Shown here in pieces: positions 24,480 to 31,829 of a DNA stretch of 42,950 nt (positions are counted from its first letter, which is position 1; the number at the start of each line of letters is the position of its first letter). This DNA comes from an uncultured Bacteroidales bacterium (GTDB lineage: Bacteria; Bacteroidota; Bacteroidia; Bacteroidales; Bacteroidaceae). The notes under the pieces are model-generated. The model saw nothing but the letters and a program-made list of their open reading frames with translations, did not search any database and was not told the origin of the DNA. The stretch spans positions 1-42,950 of the forward strand of contig CACYOC010000027.1 in the NCBI GenBank assembly GCA_902775975.1, in the 5' to 3' direction. The position numbers and the translations under genes were made by a program.

Positions 24480-24487
24480 CAAAGGTA
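24480..24487 (-). promoter_or_regulatory. CoA-transferase promoter, -7 box
   Basis: TACCTTTG on the minus strand, about 35 nt upstream of the ATG at 24444. No convincing -33 TTTG. Confidence 0.65.
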
Positions 24488-24561
24488 ATATAAAATAGAC
24501 GAATATTCACTGTGTTAACGTTTTTTAGTACGCCATATACGGAAAGCTTGTATATTTTTTT

Positions 24562-24674
24562 TATCTTTGCACCAAAACTAAATAAATCAAGTAATTTTTT
24601 TTTGCGTTGCAAGAACCTTTAACAATATTTAGCATGAGGGCTTTATGACACCTTGTTTAAAATTAGTACCTTTG
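24562..24674 (+). promoter_or_regulatory. Two tandem -7 boxes before the LruC gene
   Basis: TATCTTTG (24562-24569) and TACCTTTG (24667-24674), each followed by CACCAA. The second ends 21 bp before the ATG at 24696. Nothing else is visible in the 90 bp between them; an upstream start would give a leader of about 125 nt. Confidence 0.55.
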
Positions 24675-24695
24675 CACCAATTAAAAAAAACGTCT

Positions 24696-26510
24696 ATGAA
24701 AAAAATATTGTTTTTAGGCTTTGTGGCTATGGCAGTGACTGCCTGTAGTGACAAAATGGATTTCTCTCGGAATGAGTTGAACGGTGATATTCAGGGCTCT
24801 CCGGAAAGTAAGTATGAAGAAACATTCGAAAAGATTTTCGGTACTCCTTCACCCGATCAGACATGGGGTTTCGGTGCCAGCACTACTGGCAGCGTGATGG
24901 CAGCACCGATGCGTAGTCATCGTGTGAATCCTGGCGACAACTATCCCCAGACCAGTACAGGCATCAATGCCAATGCTAACGAGTGGGCAGACCCCAGCAA
25001 ATATTACGGAGGATGGCTGGTGCCCGATCCTCTGACAGAAGGACAGAAGCTGCGTGTGCAGAAGTATTTCCAAGCCAATCCGAACCTCACCTACGAAGAT
25101 CCGCATTTCCGCCATTTCTTCGTGCAGCAGGTGTATAAAGGTGGAACCGACGTGTCCACCACAACACCCGAAACCATCACTGCTGCCAACAATTCGACTT
25201 ACACCAGCAATCACATGAACAAACTGACTGTCGGTCAGGGTAATCTACACTTGAACAACTATAACAGTGGCGACTGTTCAGAAACCAATGTGCTGGATAA
25301 TGGCTCGACTGTCACAAGTGGTACCTACCACAAAGACAAGATCATGCTGATGGTGAACATTGACGATACCTCTTGCTTCGGATATTACGAGAGCGGTGCC
25401 AGCATTCAGGTCAACAACAAGGCTGCACTGGTATCGGCAGCCACCATAGATATATGGGCTGCTGCTAATGGTAATCCCGGAGAGGCAGTGCTGGATAAAT
25501 GGAACCGTTCGTTCATGGGCTTTGACCACGCATTGAAGGAAGGTGCAGATGTCATGGATGCCGCAACGGCAAAATATAACGATGGACCTGAGAGCTACAA
25601 TTATGCGAGGGTGAACGGACAGATTGTCTCCATCGATGGCAACAATGAGATGACCTATAAGGGCAATACTATACACTACGCCAGCACAAACACCAACATG
25701 TATGTCGCTACGGAGAAGAGAACCATCAGCGACAGCGATATTCAGGGAGAATATCGTGTTGAGGGTGAGTATAAAGGCAAGTACATCAACTACGACAAGG
25801 TCGTGGAGATGCTTCAAGCTGGTTGGACGCCTGTCAAAGACAAGAATCTCCGCGAGTGGGTGAAGATTGGAAAGAGTGACGGCTACTTCTCTGACTGGAT
25901 AGTGACACTGAGCAAGGCGCACCGTATTGGCGAAGTCGAGACGCTGCCCTCGCTGCACGTGATGGCTGAGGACCTGAGTGCTGTTGAAGCCAGTGACTTC
26001 GACTTCAACGATGTCGTGTTCGACGTGTTCTATGTCGATGCCAACACGGTAAAGATTAAACTTCTTGCTGCCGGTGGTACACTTCCGTTGGTTATTGCTG
26101 AGAAGGATGACTGGGAAGTTCACAAGCTGTTCAAGGTGAGCGAGAAGTGCATGGTAAACACCGGCACGAAGTATCATCAGGCTACAGCTCCTTATTCTCA
26201 GGTAGAAGGTCTGGCACCCGTTGAGCTGACGCTGACTGGCAAGACATGGAGCAAAGACCAGGATGAGTTTGCCGCTCAGGTGAACCAGCAAATCAAACTG
26301 CACGTCTATAAGGATGGCGCATGGTATGAGCTGAAGGCCGAGCAGGGCAAGCCCGCTTGTAAGATAGCCACACCGATCAACATCTATATGAAGGAATTCG
26401 GCTGGTATCCCACCGAGTACAGATGGCCTTGGGAGAAACAGGCTATCTCGACGCTCTTCAAGGAATGGGTGAAGAACCCCAGTATTCAGTGGTATTCTAC
26501 TAAAGACTAA
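24696..26510 (+). CDS. LruC-domain lipoprotein
   Basis: 604 aa from ATG 24696; the frame to 24645 starts before the promoter. Lipoprotein signal MKKILFLGFVAMAVTACS with lipobox VTAC. Early residues include SPDQTWGFG, seen near the N-terminus of many such Bacteroidetes proteins. The C-terminal third holds the LruC/DUF4842 region: DFDFNDVVFDVFYVD (acidic, probably metal-binding), AAGGTLPLVI, VNIYMKEFGWYP-like end with YRWPWEK. Probably surface-exposed; the function of the family is not settled. It precedes the SpmAB fusion by 45 bp. Confidence 0.8.
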   Translation: MKKILFLGFVAMAVTACSDKMDFSRNELNGDIQGSPESKYEETFEKIFGTPSPDQTWGFGASTTGSVMAAPMRSHRVNPGDNYPQTSTGINANANEWADPSKYYGGWLVPDPLTEGQKLRVQKYFQANPNLTYEDPHFRHFFVQQVYKGGTDVSTTTPETITAANNSTYTSNHMNKLTVGQGNLHLNNYNSGDCSETNVLDNGSTVTSGTYHKDKIMLMVNIDDTSCFGYYESGASIQVNNKAALVSAATIDIWAAANGNPGEAVLDKWNRSFMGFDHALKEGADVMDAATAKYNDGPESYNYARVNGQIVSIDGNNEMTYKGNTIHYASTNTNMYVATEKRTISDSDIQGEYRVEGEYKGKYINYDKVVEMLQAGWTPVKDKNLREWVKIGKSDGYFSDWIVTLSKAHRIGEVETLPSLHVMAEDLSAVEASDFDFNDVVFDVFYVDANTVKIKLLAAGGTLPLVIAEKDDWEVHKLFKVSEKCMVNTGTKYHQATAPYSQVEGLAPVELTLTGKTWSKDQDEFAAQVNQQIKLHVYKDGAWYELKAEQGKPACKIATPINIYMKEFGWYPTEYRWPWEKQAISTLFKEWVKNPSIQWYSTKD

Positions 26511-26555
26511 TCACGATGCTCTGAGCGGACATCCAATAAAAGACTTGCGGTCACT

Positions 26556-27788
26556 ATGGTATTAAACTACATTTGGATAGGATTTTTCCTGATTGCTTTT
26601 GTCATAGCAGTCGTGAAACTGGTGTTCATGGGAGACTTTGAAGTGTTTCCCGCCATGATGGACGCCACGTTTTCTTCGTCGAAGACCGCCTTTGAGATTT
26701 CCCTCGGACTGACGGGTGTGCTGTCGTTATGGATGGGTGTGATGAAGATAGGCGAACAGGGTGGAGTCGTTAACGTGCTGGCACGACTGCTCTCCCCCGT
26801 GTTCACCAAACTCTTCCCCGATATTCCCAAAGGACATCCCGTCACGGGCAGCATCTTCATGAACATTGCCGCCAACATGCTCGGACTGGACAATGCTGCA
26901 ACACCCTTGGGCCTGAAAGCCATGGAGCAGATGCAGGAGTTGAACCCGAAGAAAGACACGGCATCCAACCCCATGATTATGTTTCTCGTGCTGAACACCA
27001 GCGGACTGACGCTCATCCCTGTCAGCATCATGGTGTATCGCGCCCAGATGGGTGCTGCCCAGCCTACCGACATCTTTATCCCCATACTGCTCGCCACGTT
27101 CTTCTCGACGCTGGCCGGCATTATTGTCACCTCGCTTTACCAGCGCATCAATCTCATCAATCGTACCATGCTCCTCACCTTGGGTGGAGCCTGCCTTTTA
27201 GTGGCAGGAGTCATCCGGGGTTTCTCGCAGTTGGACGGTGAGTTGATGAACAAGGTGAGCACCACCGTTGCCAACATCCTGCTGATGACCATCATCACTG
27301 GCTTTATCGTGGCCGGTGTGCGTAAGAAGGTCAACGTCTACGAAGCCTTTATCGATGGTGCGAAGGATGGTTTCCAGACCGCCGTGCGCATCATTCCCTA
27401 TCTGGTCGCCATACTGGTCGCCATCGGCGTCTTCCGCGCTTCGGGAGCCATGGACATGCTCATCGGCATGATCAACGACGGTGTCAGTCTGTTAGGCGTT
27501 GACACACAGTGGGTGGAAGCCATGCCGACGGCTCTGATGAAACCCCTGTCGGGCAGTGGGGCGCGAGGCATGATGGTCGATGCCATGACGACCTACGGAG
27601 CCGACTCGTTCGTCGGTCGCCTGTCGTGCGTCTTCCAAGGCTCCACGGATACGACGTTCTATATCCTTGCCGTCTATTTCGGTTCGGTGGGCGTTCGTCA
27701 TACCCGCCATGCCGTCAACTGCGGCTTGCTGGCAGACTTGGCCGGTATCATCGCAGCGATAGCAATCTGTTATTTATTCTTTGCGTAA
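26556..27788 (+). CDS. SpmA-SpmB fusion membrane protein (nucleoside-recognition/Gate family)
   Basis: 410 aa, about ten hydrophobic segments. The N-terminal half resembles spore maturation protein A (SLGLTGVLSLWMGVMKIGEQGG, NIAANMLGLDNAATPLGLKAM) and the C-terminal half SpmB (GAKDGFQTAVRIIPYLVAILVAIG, LSGSGARGMMVDAM, QGSTDTTFYILAVYFGSVG). These genes are separate in Bacillus but commonly fused in Bacteroidetes, which do not sporulate. A transport or peptidoglycan-related role is likely; substrate unknown. It may be co-transcribed with the flippase gene 33 bp downstream. Confidence 0.88.
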   Translation: MVLNYIWIGFFLIAFVIAVVKLVFMGDFEVFPAMMDATFSSSKTAFEISLGLTGVLSLWMGVMKIGEQGGVVNVLARLLSPVFTKLFPDIPKGHPVTGSIFMNIAANMLGLDNAATPLGLKAMEQMQELNPKKDTASNPMIMFLVLNTSGLTLIPVSIMVYRAQMGAAQPTDIFIPILLATFFSTLAGIIVTSLYQRINLINRTMLLTLGGACLLVAGVIRGFSQLDGELMNKVSTTVANILLMTIITGFIVAGVRKKVNVYEAFIDGAKDGFQTAVRIIPYLVAILVAIGVFRASGAMDMLIGMINDGVSLLGVDTQWVEAMPTALMKPLSGSGARGMMVDAMTTYGADSFVGRLSCVFQGSTDTTFYILAVYFGSVGVRHTRHAVNCGLLADLAGIIAAIAICYLFFA

Positions 27789-27821
27789 TAGCGCAATATC
27801 GTAATCCCGCAATAACTTTTC

Positions 27822-29267
27822 ATGGAAAAACTTAAATCCATTGCCAAAGATACTGTCATTTACGGCATGTCCAGCATCGTTGGACGTTTTCTGAACTACT
27901 TGTTAGTGCCGCTCTATACCGCGAAGCTCTCTGCTGCCAGCGGAGGCTACGGCATCATTACGAACATCTATGCTTATGTAGCCCTGGTGCTTGTACTGCT
28001 GACCTTCGGCATGGAGACCACGTATTTCCGTTTTACTAACAAGACGCATACCGACTCTGAGACGGTCTATGGAACGACGCTTATCAGCGTAGGCACGGTA
28101 TCGCTGCTTTTTGCCATGACGGTGCTCTGCTTCCTGCAGCCTATCAGCACGTTGATGGGCTACAGCGAGCATCCGTCGTATGTTGGTGTGATGGCTGTTA
28201 CGGTGGCTATCGATGCCTTCCTGTGCATTCCCTTTGCCCACCTGCGCCAGCAGAAGAAAGCCCTCAAGTTTGCCTTGCTGAAACTGCTGAACATTATCGT
28301 GAGCATCCTGCTGAACGTCATCTACTTCGCCGTGATGGACGGTAACGACGTGGGTTATGCCTTCTATATCAACCTGGTATGTACCGTCATGCTCGCCCTG
28401 TGCCTCGTAACGGAGTATGCCACCTTCCGCTGGAAGCTGGACCGTCAGCTGCTGAAGAACATGCTCAGCTATTCGTGGCCCATCCTCATCCTTGGTATTG
28501 CAGGCATCCTCAATCAGACCGCCGACAAGATGCTCTTCCCCTACATCTATCCGGGTAGCGACATGCACGAGCAGTTAGGCATCTATGGAGCAGCGTCGAA
28601 GATAGCCATGATTATGGCGATGATTACGCAGGCGTTCCGCTTTGCCTACGAACCCATCGTCTTTGCCGGTGTCAAGGACAAGGACCAGCACGAGATGTAC
28701 ACCAAGGCCATGAAGTATTTCATCATCTTCACCTTGCTGGCCTATCTTATGGTAATGGGCTATATGGATATTCTGAGGTATATCATCGGTCGCGACTACT
28801 GGTCGGGACTGAATGTTGTGCCCATCGTCATGGCAGCAGAAATCATGATGGGCATCTACTTCAACCTGTCGTTCTGGTATAAGATCATCGACAAAACCAT
28901 CTGGGGAGCTATCTTCTCTGGTCTTGGCTGTGCCGTACTGCTGCTGGTGAACATCCTGTTCGTACCCCGCTACGGTTATCTTGCCTGTGCCTGGGGAGGT
29001 TTTGCAGGCTATGGCGTTGCCATGGTGGCTTCCTACGTCGTGGGACAGAAGTACTATCCTTTGAACTACCCTCTGAAGGATATTGCCTTCTACATCGTCA
29101 TTGCCGCCATCTTCACCTTCGCCATGTTCGGCACACACCACGAACTGCCCCTGTTGGGCTCGCTGTGTGTCAACACGCTGCTCATCCTGCTCTTCATAGC
29201 CATCATCGTACATCGTGACCTGCCGCTGAAGAGTCTGCCCGTCATTGGAAAACATTTTAATAAGTAA
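27822..29267 (+). CDS. Polysaccharide/lipid-linked oligosaccharide flippase (MOP superfamily, Wzx-like)
   Basis: 481 aa with about 14 hydrophobic helices and no soluble domain. Typical Wzx-like start: KSIAKDTVIYGMSSIVGRFLNYLLVPLYT, then SAASGGYGIITNIYAY and TFGMETTYFRF. Members flip lipid-linked sugars across the inner membrane. No glycosyltransferases are adjacent, so it is an orphan flippase; it could serve O-antigen, capsule or, as a distant MurJ relative, a precursor. It ends 8 bp before the peptidase gene. Confidence 0.85.
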   Translation: MEKLKSIAKDTVIYGMSSIVGRFLNYLLVPLYTAKLSAASGGYGIITNIYAYVALVLVLLTFGMETTYFRFTNKTHTDSETVYGTTLISVGTVSLLFAMTVLCFLQPISTLMGYSEHPSYVGVMAVTVAIDAFLCIPFAHLRQQKKALKFALLKLLNIIVSILLNVIYFAVMDGNDVGYAFYINLVCTVMLALCLVTEYATFRWKLDRQLLKNMLSYSWPILILGIAGILNQTADKMLFPYIYPGSDMHEQLGIYGAASKIAMIMAMITQAFRFAYEPIVFAGVKDKDQHEMYTKAMKYFIIFTLLAYLMVMGYMDILRYIIGRDYWSGLNVVPIVMAAEIMMGIYFNLSFWYKIIDKTIWGAIFSGLGCAVLLLVNILFVPRYGYLACAWGGFAGYGVAMVASYVVGQKYYPLNYPLKDIAFYIVIAAIFTFAMFGTHHELPLLGSLCVNTLLILLFIAIIVHRDLPLKSLPVIGKHFNK

Positions 29268-29275
29268 TAATAGAC

Positions 29276-31387
29276 ATGAAGAAAACCCTACTATCGTTGG
29301 TCATGGTTCTTGCCTGGACCATGCCCTCCCATGCTGATGAAGGCATGTGGACACTGTACAACCTGCCGCAAGCCATCTATGAGCAGATGAAACAGTACGG
29401 CTTCCAGTTGCCGATGGAGCAACTCTACCAGAGCGACAACGCCGTGAAGAATGCCGTTGTTAACTTCGGCGGCTACTGTTCAGGTGTCGTGGTTAGTTCC
29501 GAAGGACTGGTATTCACCAATCACCATTGCGGTTTCGACGCCATTCGCCGCCATTCCACCGTAGAGCACGACTACATGCTCAACGGTTTTGTGGCCCAGA
29601 GCTACGAGGAGGAACTGCCCAACGAGGACCTGTTCGTCAGCTTTATGATTGAGCAGAAGGACGTAACGGATAGCGTGATGACACTGCTGAAAGGAAAGAC
29701 CATGCGCCAGCAGGGTGACATTGTTGACAGTCTGGAAAACGCATGGCAGAAAGCCATCCGCCAGCAGGACTCTACGCTGCGTGTCGAGGTGAAGCCTTTC
29801 TACGAGGGTAACAAGTACTATTGCACCACCTACCGCGACTTCGAGGACGTGCGACTGGTGTTCACCGTTCCCAAGTCGATGGGTAAGTACGGCGGTGAGA
29901 CCGATAACTGGATGTGGCCGCGCCAGACGTGCGACTACTCCGTATTCCGCATCTATGCAGACCCCAAGACGAATGGCCCCGCAAAATACTCTAAGGATAA
30001 TGTTCCTTATCGTCCGCAGTCGTGGGCTCGCGTGTCGATGGACGGCTATAAGCCTGGCGACTTTGCCATGATTATGGGTTATCCCGGCTCTACCAGCCGC
30101 TACCTCAGCAGCTATGGCATCCAGGAACGCCGCGACGCCATCAACGCTCCCCGTGTGCAGGTTCGTGCCATCAAGCAGGAGGTCATGCTGCGCCACATGC
30201 GCTCTTCAGAGGCGGTACGCATCATGTACGAGTCGAAATATGCCAGTTCCAGCAACTACTGGAAGAACTCCATCGGTATGAACAAATGTATCGATTCCAT
30301 CGGTCTGATACAGCAGAAGCGTGCCTTCGAGCAGCGCATCAGCCGCTGGATGGACGAGACGGGCTATCTGAAGGGACAGCTCGACTTCGACAGTCTGCAG
30401 CGCCTCTACGAGAAGCGCATGGTGCTGCGCCGCTACCAGACTCTTTTCCGTGAGACCTTCGTCATGCAGGACGAGCTGAGCCAGCGCGTGTGGAAAAACC
30501 GCTTCGGCATCGGTGTGAAGGGAGAAGGCAAGAAGCAGCATGTCGTCTATGAGGACAACAGCAAGGAGTGGGACCAGGCTACCGAGCGTGAGATGTTGAC
30601 AGCCCTGCTGAAGAACTATCGTCTGCAGGTGACCGACATGCGTTTTCTGCCAGCGTTCTACAACACCATCTATATGAAATATCACGGCGACTATGCTGCC
30701 TACGTCAACGACCTCTACGACAAGTCGGTGCTGATGCAGAGCGGCAAGCCTGTGTATTTCAAGAAGAAGAGCTATCTGAAGGACATGGGCGTGACCTATG
30801 GTCTGGACATCATGGAGGTATATGAGGAACTTCGTTCTGCCATGTCGAAACTGAGCGAAGACATTGCTACCCAGGAGCGGCTGCTTTGTGCTGCCGTGTT
30901 GCGCATGGAGCAAGACCTGCCTAACTACTCGGATGCCAACTTCACCATGCGCATGACCTACGGTCAGATTGGTGAATACTCGTTAGGTGGCAAGCCTTCA
31001 GGCTACTACACCACCGCTCGCAGCTTGTGGGAGAAGATGCAGCATGCCGATGAGAATGTGGAATACTATGCCGAGCCCGTCATGCACCAGCTGATGGCCG
31101 AGAAGAATTTCGGACCGTATGCCGACCCATTGACGGGTACCCTGCAACTGTGCTTTCTGTCGAACAACGACATCACGGGTGGAAACAGCGGATCGCCTAT
31201 CTTCAACGGAAAGGGCGAACTGCTTGGTCTGGCATTCGATGGCAACTGGGACTCGCTGGCCAGCGACATCTTTTTCGACCGCCAGCTGGCTCGTACCATC
31301 AATGTCGATGTGCGTTACATGCTTTATCTCATGGATTGCTGGGGACACGCAACCCGCCTCATCGAGGAGATCAACGTACCTCGCTAA
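29276..31387 (+). CDS. S46 family dipeptidyl-peptidase, DPP7 type
   Basis: 703 aa. Signal peptide with likely cleavage after SHA (residue 20). Chymotrypsin-like triad: H84 in TNHHCG, D210 in GGETDNWMWPRQT, S638 in GGNSGSP. D-to-S spacing (428) equals that in P. gingivalis DPP11. The residue 18 positions after the Ser decides specificity in this family: Arg in DPP11 (acidic P1), Gly in DPP7. Here it is G656 (GLAFDGNWD), so a hydrophobic/aliphatic P1 preference is predicted. Role: periplasmic release of dipeptides from oligopeptides. A 22-bp repeat array begins at the stop codon. Confidence 0.92.
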   Translation: MKKTLLSLVMVLAWTMPSHADEGMWTLYNLPQAIYEQMKQYGFQLPMEQLYQSDNAVKNAVVNFGGYCSGVVVSSEGLVFTNHHCGFDAIRRHSTVEHDYMLNGFVAQSYEEELPNEDLFVSFMIEQKDVTDSVMTLLKGKTMRQQGDIVDSLENAWQKAIRQQDSTLRVEVKPFYEGNKYYCTTYRDFEDVRLVFTVPKSMGKYGGETDNWMWPRQTCDYSVFRIYADPKTNGPAKYSKDNVPYRPQSWARVSMDGYKPGDFAMIMGYPGSTSRYLSSYGIQERRDAINAPRVQVRAIKQEVMLRHMRSSEAVRIMYESKYASSSNYWKNSIGMNKCIDSIGLIQQKRAFEQRISRWMDETGYLKGQLDFDSLQRLYEKRMVLRRYQTLFRETFVMQDELSQRVWKNRFGIGVKGEGKKQHVVYEDNSKEWDQATEREMLTALLKNYRLQVTDMRFLPAFYNTIYMKYHGDYAAYVNDLYDKSVLMQSGKPVYFKKKSYLKDMGVTYGLDIMEVYEELRSAMSKLSEDIATQERLLCAAVLRMEQDLPNYSDANFTMRMTYGQIGEYSLGGKPSGYYTTARSLWEKMQHADENVEYYAEPVMHQLMAEKNFGPYADPLTGTLQLCFLSNNDITGGNSGSPIFNGKGELLGLAFDGNWDSLASDIFFDRQLARTINVDVRYMLYLMDCWGHATRLIEEINVPR

Positions 31388-31495
31388 GTCATCGAACGGC
31401 CTTCGTCAAGTCAGCGAACGGCCTTTGTCAAGTCAGCGAACGGCCTTCGTCAAGTTTGCGAACGGCTTTCGTCAAGTTTGCGAACGTCTTTCGTT
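31386..31495. repeat. 22-bp tandem array A (five units)
   Basis: Five units of exactly 22 bp starting AAGTC or AAGTT and containing GCGAACGGCCTTCGTC or close variants, at 31386, 31408, 31430, 31452 and 31474. The first unit overlaps the peptidase stop codon. Confidence 0.9.
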
Positions 31496-31522
31496 AACCT
31501 CGAAGATAGGCTTGACCATGTT

Positions 31523-31601
31523 GTTGACTGGAGTCAACAGATTCTGTGACTTAAGTCAACAGACTTCTTGACTACAGTCAACAGATTTCTCGACTCCAGT
31601 C
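31523..31601. repeat. 22-bp tandem array B: four phased dyads
   Basis: Four inverted repeats of TTGACT-NN-AGTCAA type: 31523-31538 (7-bp arms), 31547-31558 (perfect TGACTTAAGTCA), 31568-31581 and 31592-31601. Their centres are 31530.5, 31552.5, 31574.5 and 31596.5, i.e. exactly 22 bp apart. Confidence 0.9.
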
Positions 31602-31638
31602 AACGGGTTGACGAAGATAGTCCTCGAACAAGCTAAAG

Positions 31639-31670
31639 GCCGCTTTTGCACAAGGCGAAAGCGGCTTTTG
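31639..31670. terminator. Hairpin terminator in the repeat spacer
   Basis: GCCGCTTT (31639-31646) pairs with AAAGCGGC (31658-31665) around an 11-nt loop, followed by TTTT. It lies between the convergent peptidase and helicase genes and probably ends the plus-strand transcript. Confidence 0.7.
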
Positions 31671-31682
31671 CATATAGCGACC

Positions 31683-31800
31683 ATAGGTATTGCATCAAGC
31701 AACCATAGCTGTCACATCAAGGAAGCATAGGTATTGCATCAAGCAACCATAGCTGTCACATCAAGGAAGCATAGGTGTTGCATCAAGCAACCATAGCTGT
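31683..31800. repeat. 22-bp tandem array C (alternating units)
   Basis: Two kinds of 22-bp unit alternate: ATAGGTATTGCATCAAGC-type (31683, 31727, 31771) and ATAGCTGTCACATCAAGG-type (31705, 31749, partial at 31793), giving a 44-bp higher-order period. With arrays A and B this explains almost all of the 441-bp gap; I see no gene in it. Confidence 0.9.
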
Positions 31801-31829
31801 TGATAGGGTGACGAGCAGTCCGAAGGACC

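Noticed and set aside
25278-26303. 341-codon minus-strand open frame opposite the LruC gene
   Set aside because: No signal, domain or promoter. The plus-strand frame has a lipobox and a family domain, so this one is a shadow.
31386-31571. Short protein frames across the 22-bp arrays
   Set aside because: A 22-bp unit shifts frame at each copy, the peptides are repeat translations only, and there is no start signal.
31386-31800. CRISPR array
   Set aside because: The 22-bp units are contiguous, with no unique spacers between repeats, and there are no cas genes in the window.
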